This document shows, piece by piece, positions 47,847-54,962 of a stretch of 64,000 bases of DNA. The notes under the pieces were generated by a model that did not search any database, had not been told where the DNA came from, and saw only the letters and a program-made list of their open reading frames with translations. The stretch comes from Gracilimonas sp040877545. Lineage in GTDB: Bacteria; Bacteroidota; Rhodothermia; Balneolales; Balneolaceae. Within the stretch, counting starts at the first letter, position 1. Each line of letters starts with the position of its first letter. A program made the position numbers and the translations under genes. Location: assembly GCA_040877545.1 (NCBI GenBank), contig JBBDNN010000081.1, positions 1 through 64,000 of the forward strand, written 5' to 3'.

Positions 47847-49886
47847 TTAATTCTCAATATTCATTCCTTTCAGTTCGATTTCAGTGCCGGGTCGTTCATC
47901 GCCACCTTTTAAATATTGATTAAACCAATGCATCATCCGCAGGTTGAAATCAAACTGGGAGGTAGCTCTTCGATTTCCATGGCCTTCCCCAGGATATAAA
48001 ACCAGTTTAACCGGCGTATCGGTACGGGTTTTTATGTGGCGATAGAGTTCATGAGACTGGCCGGGATCGACGCGGGTATCTTCTTTTCCATGCAAAATGA
48101 GTAAAGGGGTTTCGGCCTGATCAGCATAATAAATCGGGCTTCGTTCCAGGTATCCCTGGTAATCATCCCAAATACGCTTTCGGGCATGAACCTGGTATAA
48201 CTCTTCGGGAATATCGCTGGTGCCCCACTTCGAGAGGTTATTGCTGACTCCCACACTCATCACACCGGCGGCAAAACGATCACTGTAATAGGTGCTCATC
48301 CATGCGGTTGCATATCCGCCATAGGAACTGCCGGTAACGCCTACTTTATCTTCGTCAACCAAACCGGTTTCGATAAGATGATCCACACCCTCCACTATAT
48401 CATCAAACTCGGCGCCGCCTAAATCACCCTGACTGCTCATGGCAAATTCCATTCCCCGCCCGGTACTTCCGCGATAATTGGGATAAAACACTACATAATC
48501 TTCGCCGGCGGCAATTTGCCCGGGCATAGAATAAGAAGTCAGCCAGCCATTACTAAAATGAGCTTCCGGCCCGCCATGAATTACATTGATCAAAGGATAC
48601 CGCATCCCTTCCTGGTAGTTTAATGGATACATCAGGAGCCCTTCAATTTCAAATCCGTCACTGGTTGTATAGGTGAATAATTCCTGATTACTAAGTTCAA
48701 CATCATCCAGCCAGGGGTTACTGTTGGTGATGCGCTGGGGAGAATTTTTATTTTCCTCCATCAGGTAAAGCTCATCCGGGTGATCTGGCGTACTCACATC
48801 AAATACATAAGTACCGTTTGAATGAGCAAACCCTTTGAGAATAGGACCGCCTGTTTCTACTATCACATCTCCCTGGGTGCCATCGCTGTTTATAATGCCA
48901 AACTCTGACCACACTCCCCTGCTGGCCAGGTAATTAAGTGTGTTATTATCTATCCACTCAACCTGCCCGAACATTCCTTTAAAATCTTCCATTAACAAAT
49001 CAGCTTCCCCGGTTTCCGGGTTTACTATTTTCAATCTTCCTGCAATCGGATCATTAATATTGGCAGCAGCAATAATGGCCAGTTTTTCACCATCAGGACT
49101 CCATGCAATTTGCCCCAGCTTTCCTTCATGATCTGCTTCCGCCTGAACCAATCCGGATTCATGATCTATAACGAGCACTTTTTGGCTCATGTAGAAATCA
49201 TCTACTAAAGGTGTAGGTGCTATTGCAATCGCCAGCTTTTGCTGGTCGGGACTCCAGTGAGCGGCATATACAGAACCCGCCGCCGGAATTCGGTGCGGCG
49301 CATGTCCCTCCATAGCTACATTCTGTATGTATGCCCAGGTATTGATAAGATTTTCTTCATATAACTCAGGACTATAAGGCAGCAGAGAGTCGGCTTCTTC
49401 GGTAGGCTGTTCGGCTCTGAATACAATATGGTTTCCATCAGCTGCCCATTCATAGCCGGATATATTCGTTTCGAAAGCAAACAATTTTTGGGGTTCACCA
49501 CCCTCTAAAGAGACCTCATAAAGAGACTGGGTTTCATCGTCTTCCTTTTTATGGAGGTATGTGATACTGTTATTATCCGGACGGAAAGCTACTCCGCTTA
49601 CATTTATACCAGTGATAAATGGCCGGCTTTCTTCACTTTCCACATCCATTAGATACAGATGTGTGCTGGGGGCAACATTTTCTTCAAAAGGATCGGCAGG
49701 AACAGTTAATGTATATGCAGCAGTATTTCCATCCGCTGAGAGATAAACAGACCCCACACTTTGAATGTTAGAAACCTGTTCGGAACTGAGCCCATTTTGG
49801 GCAAAAGAAATTTGAGTAAAACTAAGGGATAGAGTCAGTGTTAGTAAAAAATTAAAAACAGATTTTCGTGTTAATGATAGTGCCAT
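47847..49886 (-). CDS. S9-family prolyl oligopeptidase / dipeptidyl aminopeptidase
   Basis: A 679-residue secreted peptidase. Signal peptide of about 29 residues (ending ISFAQ), WD40-like beta-propeller repeats (GNTAAYTL, HWSPDQQKLAIA, AWSPDGEKLAIIA), then an alpha/beta-hydrolase domain. Catalytic serine is at about 521 in TGSSYGGYA, aspartate in HGKEDTRVDPGQS, histidine in GEGHGNRR. It cleaves short peptides at the periplasmic side, likely for peptide nutrition. Divergent from the TraR/DksA gene. Confidence 0.9.
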   Translation of the reverse strand: MALSLTRKSVFNFLLTLTLSLSFTQISFAQNGLSSEQVSNIQSVGSVYLSADGNTAAYTLTVPADPFEENVAPSTHLYLMDVESEESRPFITGINVSGVAFRPDNNSITYLHKKEDDETQSLYEVSLEGGEPQKLFAFETNISGYEWAADGNHIVFRAEQPTEEADSLLPYSPELYEENLINTWAYIQNVAMEGHAPHRIPAAGSVYAAHWSPDQQKLAIAIAPTPLVDDFYMSQKVLVIDHESGLVQAEADHEGKLGQIAWSPDGEKLAIIAAANINDPIAGRLKIVNPETGEADLLMEDFKGMFGQVEWIDNNTLNYLASRGVWSEFGIINSDGTQGDVIVETGGPILKGFAHSNGTYVFDVSTPDHPDELYLMEENKNSPQRITNSNPWLDDVELSNQELFTYTTSDGFEIEGLLMYPLNYQEGMRYPLINVIHGGPEAHFSNGWLTSYSMPGQIAAGEDYVVFYPNYRGSTGRGMEFAMSSQGDLGGAEFDDIVEGVDHLIETGLVDEDKVGVTGSSYGGYATAWMSTYYSDRFAAGVMSVGVSNNLSKWGTSDIPEELYQVHARKRIWDDYQGYLERSPIYYADQAETPLLILHGKEDTRVDPGQSHELYRHIKTRTDTPVKLVLYPGEGHGNRRATSQFDFNLRMMHWFNQYLKGGDERPGTEIELKGMNIEN

Positions 49887-50063
49887 GGGTATGCTCCTGA
49901 ATATTTAATTTCCGGGGGTTTGACTAAACATGTATGCTAAGAATATATAAGAAAAACGATTTCTTTGTCAGTATAGATCATTTCTGCAAATTCCTATTCA
50001 TCAGGAATTACGATCATGCTTTAAGATTCTAACTTCTTACGGCACGCTTTCTTATCTTTGGAT

Positions 50064-50396
50064 ATGACAGAAGCAGAAAAGAAAAAATTATCAGAGATTA
50101 TTGAAAACCAGATTGAAGAATTGAAATCGGATATCACTGAACTGATAGAACTCACCAAGCCCATCCCTCTCGATGCTTCAATCGGCCGTATTTCCCGAAT
50201 GGATGCCATCAATAATAAAACCATCAATGAGTCATCGCTTCGGGAAAAGAAAAAGATGCTTCAGCGCCTGGAAAAAGCCCTCGAAAATATAGATTCAAAA
50301 GACTTTGGAATCTGTACAAAATGCAGGAAAGAAATTCCTTTCGGCCGGCTCGAATACATGCCGCACACCACCCGCTGTGTACAATGTGTGGGATGA
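50064..50396 (+). CDS. TraR/DksA-family zinc-finger protein
   Basis: A 110-residue protein with a coiled-coil-like N-terminal region (MTEAEKKKLSEIIENQIEEL onwards), the family DNRVDA-equivalent region GRISRMDAINNK, and a C-terminal four-cysteine zinc finger (CTKCRKEIPFGRLEYMPHT, then CVQC). Such proteins bind the secondary channel of RNA polymerase and alter initiation. ATG 50064 is chosen over TTG 50058. It stands alone, 78 bp before a MarR gene. Confidence 0.85.
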   Translation: MTEAEKKKLSEIIENQIEELKSDITELIELTKPIPLDASIGRISRMDAINNKTINESSLREKKKMLQRLEKALENIDSKDFGICTKCRKEIPFGRLEYMPHTTRCVQCVG

Positions 50397-50474
50397 ATTT
50401 GCGCTAAGTGTTTGAACATTAATGTTTAAACAATATATTAAGCGCAATAAAAATTAAATCATCTCAGATCTTAT

Positions 50475-50921
50475 ATGTATAAAAACGATACTACTACACA
50501 CGTTTACCAGAACGAGTGGCAGCGACTCCGTACGAATATCCGGAAAACAGAAGCATGGCTGCGTACAAATATAAACGAGTTTCTTAGTCAGTTTGAGATT
50601 ACACATCAGCAGCTAACTATCCTGCGAATACTTCGTGATGCCAATAACGAGCCAATATCTACCAAAGAAATTGGCACTAAAATGATGGATAAAAACTCAG
50701 ATGTTTCACGATTGGTAGATCGCCTGGTTGATAAAGGCCTGGTGCGGAAACGAAAATCTACAACCGATGGCCGTTTGGTCCAGGTTTCTATTAATTACGA
50801 AGGATTGAAAATTCTTGCCAAAATCGATGACCACAAACAGGATCTCGATCAGCGATTTTCACTCCTTTCGGAAGATGAAGCCGAGCAATTAAATTTTCTA
50901 CTGGAGAAGGCGCGTTCTTGA
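50475..50921 (+). CDS. MarR-family transcriptional regulator
   Basis: A 148-residue winged-helix dimeric regulator. The recognition helix is in SDVSRLVDRLVDKGLVRKRK and the wing in STTDGRLVQVSI; the N- and C-terminal helices form the dimer interface. It is about 80 bp downstream of the TraR/DksA gene and followed by a 0.5 kb gene-poor stretch leading to the CRISPR region. Ligand and targets unknown. Confidence 0.85.
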   Translation: MYKNDTTTHVYQNEWQRLRTNIRKTEAWLRTNINEFLSQFEITHQQLTILRILRDANNEPISTKEIGTKMMDKNSDVSRLVDRLVDKGLVRKRKSTTDGRLVQVSINYEGLKILAKIDDHKQDLDQRFSLLSEDEAEQLNFLLEKARS

Positions 50922-51374
50922 ATTTAGACTCAAGATATTAAGACGAGAGATATGAGATGAAGATGGTGGATTTTAAAAAACCATAGCCCTATTCATGTTC
51001 ATCATTTTGAACCAGGATTAAAGGGATTTTTCTGATTAGCAAGATTCACAGTTCTGTTTTAGTTTATTCTTTCACAGAAATCCCGACAATATGGTTTATT
51101 CTACAGCCCATTCCGAAGGAAATCGGATTGCACTTCATTCAGACCGGTAAAACATTCAACAGCGAAATTCGGGTTAGGGCCGAAGAAATAGTGAATATTG
51201 AGCAGATGAATGTTGAATAATGAAGTAAAACCGCGAAGGAAAGAATCCTGTAACTTATGTCTCACATTTTAGAATTACATTAACCAGGATGTTATATCCC
51301 CGGATTATTAGATTTTAGGCAAATCAAACGGTATTTGAAATCAAGTATATTTAAAAGCTCGTTTAATTTGATTA
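50922..51374. other. Gene-free AT-rich stretch before the CRISPR-like repeats
   Basis: No credible coding region is seen. The segment around 51010-51060 (AACCAGGATTAAAGGGATTT, then TCTGATTAGCAAGATTC) resembles the diverged intergenic repeats that accompany GxxExxY genes. The last 50 bases (51325-51374) are very AT-rich and directly precede the first CRISPR-repeat-like copy, where a CRISPR leader would be expected; a leader role is only a possibility. Confidence 0.4.
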
Positions 51375-51458
51375 CTTTTAATCCAATCTTAGAGGAATTG
51401 AAACAAAATTGTGTTTCATTTGTTTTTACTTTTAATCGAACGTTAGAAGGATTGACTA
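51375..51458 (+). CRISPR. Degenerate two-repeat mini-CRISPR (relic or regulatory) near the cas operon
   Basis: Two 30-nt copies, 51375-51404 and 51429-51458, agree at 22 of 30 positions. Both begin CTTTTAATC; the first ends GAGGAATTGAAAC, and ATTGAAAC is the classic type I-B repeat 3' end that becomes the crRNA handle. The second has a decayed end (ATTGACTA), as terminal or pseudo-repeats do. They are separated by 24 nt, short for a type I-B spacer. The copy ends only 4 bp before the DUF433 ATG, and cas6 starts 573 bp downstream. No further repeat units are seen on either side. Confidence 0.6.
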
Positions 51459-51462
51459 GCTG

Positions 51463-51666
51463 ATGGATTATAGAAAGATCATTACATTTGAACCGGGAAA
51501 ACGCAGCGGAAAACCGTGCATAAGAGGTTTGCGAATTACCGTTGGGGACGTTTTAGGCTATTTGGCTTCGGGTATGACAATTGAAGAAATCCTGGACGAT
51601 TTTCCCGATTTGACAAGAGAAGATATCCTCGCCAGCCTTGCCTATGCCGCCGATTCGGTGGCGTGA
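51463..51666 (+). CDS. DUF433 (VapB45-like antitoxin family) protein, orphan
   Basis: A 67-residue protein with the DUF433 pattern: FEPGKRSGKPCIRGLRITV, then VLGYLASGMTIEEILDDFP and a LTREDILASLAYAAD end, a small helix-turn-helix-like fold. Members commonly act as antitoxins encoded with a DUF5615 PIN-like toxin directly downstream. Here nothing codes for such a toxin in the following 365 bp, so the gene is an orphan. AGAAGG at 51445, inside the second degenerate CRISPR repeat, may serve as its ribosome-binding site, 12 nt before ATG. Confidence 0.75.
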   Translation: MDYRKIITFEPGKRSGKPCIRGLRITVGDVLGYLASGMTIEEILDDFPDLTREDILASLAYAADSVA

Positions 51667-51679
51667 TACTAACTACCAA

Positions 51680-51707
51680 ACCTGTCAGTTTTCAAAACGC
51701 GACAGGT
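51680..51707. repeat. Palindromic REP-like hairpin
   Basis: ACCTGTC (51680-51686) pairs with GACAGGT (51701-51707), and the interior contains a second complementary pair GTTTT/AAAAC. This looks like one of the dispersed palindromes of Bacteroidota genomes. It directly follows the DUF433 gene and could also end its transcript, though no T tract follows. Confidence 0.5.
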
Positions 51708-51847
51708 CTGTAAAAAATGCCAATCTTATTATACCACAACCACCTATATCCTACCAACTGTGTCTTATTTACTATATCTGGACGCATACCAATGTCATGA
51801 CAACAGGAAAAGAATCGCAGCTATTTTCCTGAAAAAGAATTGAATTG

Positions 51848-51876
51848 AACCTCCTGATTTTCTAAATCTGGAGGTT
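51848..51876 (+). terminator. Hairpin, possible terminator upstream of cas6
   Basis: AACCTCC pairs with GGAGGTT and, inside, GATTT pairs with AAATC around a TCT loop, one mismatch apart. TATTGATTTT follows, a weak T-rich tail. It lies about 155 bp before cas6 and would separate DUF433 transcription from the cas operon. The remaining DNA between 51708 and 52031 has no gene; it must contain the cas6 promoter, which I cannot assign with confidence. Confidence 0.5.
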
Positions 51877-52031
51877 TATTGATTTTACACTTGCTTCTTA
51901 ATTCAAACATATTAGATTGTTTATCGGTTGTGATAGAGAGGTTCCTTCCACTAATATCGGGTACACCGGAAAAAGTAAAGTAGTTTTCGGGTGACATGAA
52001 TTGACACTCCCTTTAGATACATTCGGGTATT

Positions 52032-52844
52032 ATGAGAATAGCACTGACCATAGCGCCACAATTCGGGAACAGGACCTTGCCCATTAACTATCAGTACGAG
52101 ATTTCAGCGTGGATTTACAAGATGATACACCACGGGGATGCCGGGTTTGCGGAATGGCTGCATAATAAAGGATATACAAAAGGAAATAAGCAGTTCAAGC
52201 TCTTTTCTTTCTCTAATCTGGAAGTGGAGCAGTTTAAGGTTTTTAAAGACCGGTTTAAAATAGTATCGGATAAAGCAAAATTATACCTGACTTTTCATAT
52301 TGATGATGCCGTACAGCATTTTATAACTGGACTGTTTCAGAACAGCAGCTTTTCTATTGGCGACCGCAAAAGCCGTGTGGATTTTGACGTGCAAAGCGTG
52401 GAGATGCTTGCTTCTCCTGATTTTACCGATTCCATGAAATTTAAAGCTCTTTCGCCGGTGTGTGTAACCAGGCCGGTGGAAATGAATGGGAAACTGGGCG
52501 CGGAATACCTGGCTCCGGAGCATCCCGAATACGAACGGCGGTTTTTTGAAAACCTGGTGACCCGCTACCAAACGGTGTACCCGGAAGCAAATGGCCGGTA
52601 CGAAGAGCGAAAAGATTTTAAACTAAAGATAACCACAAAACCTAAATCCCGATTGATAAAAGTTAAAGCCGATACTCCACAAGAAACCCAAATCCGGGGA
52701 TATATGTACGATTTTGAATGCCACGCTCCGGCGGAACTGCTAAAGTTTGGATACGAAGCGGGGTTTGCGGAGAAGAATGCCTTGGGGTTTGGGTATGTGG
52801 AAGTTGTTGAAAATGAAGAAGTCCAAAATGGTTCGATTAAGTAA
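52032..52844 (+). CDS. cas6: CRISPR-associated endoribonuclease Cas6
   Basis: Cuts the CRISPR transcript within each repeat and usually stays on the crRNA 3' end. The 270-residue protein opens MRIALTIAPQ, has a histidine-rich IYKMIHHGDAGFAEWLHNKG segment near residues 29-48, where the Cas6 general-base histidine is often found, and the C-terminal glycine-rich motif AEKNALGFGYVEVVE that marks the family (second RAMP fold). It is the first gene of a type I-B operon but is separated from cas8b by a 265-bp intergenic region that holds unusual elements. The last codons overlap the putative spacer of a crRNA-like element on the other strand. Confidence 0.9.
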   Translation: MRIALTIAPQFGNRTLPINYQYEISAWIYKMIHHGDAGFAEWLHNKGYTKGNKQFKLFSFSNLEVEQFKVFKDRFKIVSDKAKLYLTFHIDDAVQHFITGLFQNSSFSIGDRKSRVDFDVQSVEMLASPDFTDSMKFKALSPVCVTRPVEMNGKLGAEYLAPEHPEYERRFFENLVTRYQTVYPEANGRYEERKDFKLKITTKPKSRLIKVKADTPQETQIRGYMYDFECHAPAELLKFGYEAGFAEKNALGFGYVEVVENEEVQNGSIK

Positions 52845-52895
52845 GCTCTGAATATCAAAGCACATGTTTCAATTCCAATTATTTGAACTCTTGAA
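52832..52895 (-). ncRNA. Putative crRNA-like guide (CreA/CreR-type) between cas6 and cas8b
   Basis: Read on the minus strand, the sequence ends a repeat-like segment with GGAATTGAAAC (52876 to 52866), identical over 11 nt to the 3' end of the CRISPR-like repeat at 51375. The rest of that 30-nt segment is diverged. The following spacer-like stretch begins ATGTGCTTTGATATTCA (52865 to 52849). A 17-nt near copy lies 69 bp away at 52934-52918, differing only at guide position 6. A promoter candidate on the same strand is TTGCAA (52947-52942), 18 nt, then TATTCA with an extended TGA. Length and 3' end are guesses; a second pseudo-repeat, if any, would lie inside cas6. Confidence 0.5.
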
Positions 52896-52900
52896 AAAAA

Positions 52901-52937
52901 GATAATCAATGTTTATTTGAATATCAAAACACATTGG
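52901..52937 (-). promoter_or_regulatory. Putative Cascade target site of the crRNA-like guide, with CCA PAM
   Basis: On the minus strand the protospacer-like sequence ATGTGTTTTGATATTCA starts at 52934 and is preceded immediately by CCA (52937-52935), a PAM used by several type I-B systems. Identity to the guide covers positions 1-5 and 7-17; position 6, which is flipped out in type I crRNA-target duplexes, differs, and homology stops after 17. Seed-limited pairing would favour binding without cleavage. The site overlaps a promoter-like sequence on the minus strand and lies just before the hairpin series at 52953-53092 on the plus strand. Confidence 0.45.
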
Positions 52938-52952
52938 AGTTTTGCAATAATT

Positions 52953-53035
52953 CCTTCTATCTTTACTCTTAATAATTTTGAGCAAAGTAGAAGGATGAGT
53001 TCACGGTATATTCAAGGCTTCCAAACCCTTGAATA
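52953..53035 (+). ncRNA. Two strong hairpins, possible small structured RNA before cas8b
   Basis: Hairpin 1 (52953-52994) pairs CCTTCTA with TAGAAGG, CTTT with AAAG and CTC with GAG around an 11-nt loop, with one bulge and one mismatch. Hairpin 2 (53009-53035) pairs TATTCAAGG with CCTTGAATA around a 9-nt loop and resembles the REP palindrome found in the RAYT gene (CAAGG..T...AAACCCTTG). A 13-codon mini-ORF (52995-53036) spans hairpin 2, with AGAAGG directly abutting its ATG. Together with the terminator at 53054 this could be a roughly 140-nt RNA; whether it is transcribed separately, or is a CreT-like toxin RNA, is speculation. Confidence 0.35.
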
Positions 53036-53053
53036 GAGTTTAAACTTCTGCTT

Positions 53054-53092
53054 GGAGAGGGGTCCAAACCCTCTCCTGCTCTTTTTCTTTTT
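53054..53092 (+). terminator. Intrinsic terminator-like hairpin 18 bp upstream of cas8b
   Basis: GGAGAGGG (53054-53061) pairs perfectly with CCCTCTCC (53069-53076) around GTCCAAA, followed by TGCTCTTTTTCTTTTT. The form is that of a rho-independent terminator on the plus strand. It ends just before the cas8b ATG at 53110, so either transcription from cas6 is attenuated here or a separate small RNA ends here. Confidence 0.75.
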
Positions 53093-53109
53093 AATACAAT
53101 TAAAAAAAG

Positions 53110-54930
53110 ATGATAAATGAAATTACAAATTTTGTAGATGAATTAAAGCCGGAGATTTTTTCAAAGAATCTTGAATTACCGGAAGGGCTTTATTTATTGG
53201 TAGATATTGATCAAGATGGAGAAATACTTTCAAACAAAGTTCTATCGTATAAGAAAAATGAGGAGCCTGAACCTATTCACTTCAAATTTTTGGAATGGGT
53301 AACCAATTCTAATCCTGTTTCGGCAAATAAAAGTTTTGATTCCAGGAAAAAGATTTTTAATCAGGTTTGTTCCCCTTATGCCATTGGATTCAAGAAGAAA
53401 ATATATGAGAAGAATCTGAGAGAGAATGAAGATAAAAAATATAAAGATATTGAGGACTCAATTGACCTTTACTTCAGGAGTGCCGAAGAATTCTTAATTG
53501 AAGAAGATGAAGAGTTTGAATCATTTAAGGCTTGCTGTAAAAAAAATCTTATCGGTCTTGTAGAGGGTTTGGAAGAATTTGATGAAATTAAAAGCACATC
53601 TCCAATTTTTATACTTAAAAAAGATGCTAAGATTGAAAATCAAAGAGCATTTCATAAGAGATATTTAAGCGAAAAAGTTTTTAATAAAGAGGAATACAAT
53701 AAAGAAATTGATGAGGGTGTTTTTGGGATTTCAGATAGTGTAAGTGGTTTTAACAGAAAAAAAACTTTTCTACAACATTTGACCGCACCTCTTGATTTAA
53801 ATTATCGGGTTTCGGGAAATCAAGCCGTAAATCTTTGGAAATTTTTTGGACTTTGGAAAAACAGACAAATACCTAATCCTTTTCCACTGTTCATTGACAA
53901 ACAAGAGTTAACAGAAGAAGTGGTAAGTATTTATAATGAAGATCGACGGTACGGTTATACTGAAATCATTACAATGCTAATCAAACAGTATAATGAAGAG
54001 TACTTAAGTAATTACTATTTATTGTTTTTTCAATCGGGACAAAGGGGATCGCAGATTGTTGATTTAGATTTTGTCCCTTCATTTAGATATAAAATAGACC
54101 CCACTTTAAAAATAGTAGAACCATTTCAATTAGGAGGTAAAGTACAAACCACCATATCAAATGTATTTGAATTGCAAGACAAGGCACTTAACAAAATTTT
54201 GAATGGTCAACTTGTTCAAAAAACAAAAGCCGGGAGCAAGTGGCTGAAATACTTTGATGATGTAGAATTTAACCCAAATTATTTTACAGCTAACGGTTAC
54301 AATCTTTTCTTAAAATATCGGAAGGCCATATACGACTATGTTTATAAATCAAAACACCAAGCCGTTACAAAGAGAATGTTTGATGATATCATGGTCAATG
54401 GAATTTTGGATGATATTCGCAAAGATGAATTTAAGGACGGCAGTCACAGTAAAGGGTTCCAGATAAAAGAAAAACTCAATATCTGGTTTAGCTTATACAA
54501 TTATTTTGAGACAACAATAAATCAAACCTCAATTGATATGATTAACAAAACAGAAGTGTTATTTGAAAAACTTAAAAACATAGCTGATGAAAATTCTGAG
54601 AAAAGAATTGATAGTGATGAAGCCTTTGCTTTTGCTGCTGGACAAGTAATTTATTATCTGCTAAATCAGAGTGAAGCTTCAAATAGATCGCATGCTTTAT
54701 TGGAACCTTTTTTGCAAAAAACCGATGTCGATCTATTGAAAAAGGAAATTGCAAAATCTTTTGATGCATACAAACATGCAATAAGGTTTTATAGAAAGAA
54801 ATATGGGTTTGATTTGATAATGGCTGAAGTGATGGGTTATGAATCAGATGAGAAAAACATGAAAAACCTTTTGCCCTTTATTTTGGCCGGCTACTTTTCA
54901 AAATCAGTTTTTTATAAAGACGATAAATAA
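53110..54930 (+). CDS. cas8b: CRISPR-associated protein Cas8b (Csh1-type large subunit)
   Basis: Large subunit of the type I-B Cascade complex, which recognises the PAM and recruits Cas3. The 606-residue protein has the Csh1-like opening (EITNFVDELKPEIFSKNLEL, then GLYLLVDIDQDGEI), a middle region with FGLWKNRQIPNPFPLFIDKQ and a helical C-terminal part (EAFAFAAGQVIYYLLNQSEA) that probably acts as the small-subunit-like domain. Cas8 proteins are diverse, so the call rests on its position between cas6 and cas7, size, and these features. Two cysteines early (about residues 141-142) but no complete zinc finger are visible. Confidence 0.85.
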   Translation: MINEITNFVDELKPEIFSKNLELPEGLYLLVDIDQDGEILSNKVLSYKKNEEPEPIHFKFLEWVTNSNPVSANKSFDSRKKIFNQVCSPYAIGFKKKIYEKNLRENEDKKYKDIEDSIDLYFRSAEEFLIEEDEEFESFKACCKKNLIGLVEGLEEFDEIKSTSPIFILKKDAKIENQRAFHKRYLSEKVFNKEEYNKEIDEGVFGISDSVSGFNRKKTFLQHLTAPLDLNYRVSGNQAVNLWKFFGLWKNRQIPNPFPLFIDKQELTEEVVSIYNEDRRYGYTEIITMLIKQYNEEYLSNYYLLFFQSGQRGSQIVDLDFVPSFRYKIDPTLKIVEPFQLGGKVQTTISNVFELQDKALNKILNGQLVQKTKAGSKWLKYFDDVEFNPNYFTANGYNLFLKYRKAIYDYVYKSKHQAVTKRMFDDIMVNGILDDIRKDEFKDGSHSKGFQIKEKLNIWFSLYNYFETTINQTSIDMINKTEVLFEKLKNIADENSEKRIDSDEAFAFAAGQVIYYLLNQSEASNRSHALLEPFLQKTDVDLLKKEIAKSFDAYKHAIRFYRKKYGFDLIMAEVMGYESDEKNMKNLLPFILAGYFSKSVFYKDDK

Positions 54931-54962
54931 ACTTTCAATATAAATCTTTAACGGAAAATACT

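Noticed and set aside
51405..51428. Possible match of the 24-nt mini-CRISPR spacer to the cas6 promoter (around 51910-51930)
   Set aside because: Best alignment found by eye was about 12 of 18 bases with a poor seed and no convincing PAM, which is near chance in AT-rich DNA.
51638..51832. 64-residue open frame after DUF433 as a possible toxin
   Set aside because: It overlaps DUF433 in another frame, runs through a palindrome, and bears no resemblance to DUF5615 or other toxins.
52995..53036. 13-codon mini-ORF as a real peptide gene
   Set aside because: The Shine-Dalgarno-like AGAAGG touches the ATG with no spacing, and the codons coincide with a REP-like palindrome, so it is mentioned only as part of the RNA element.
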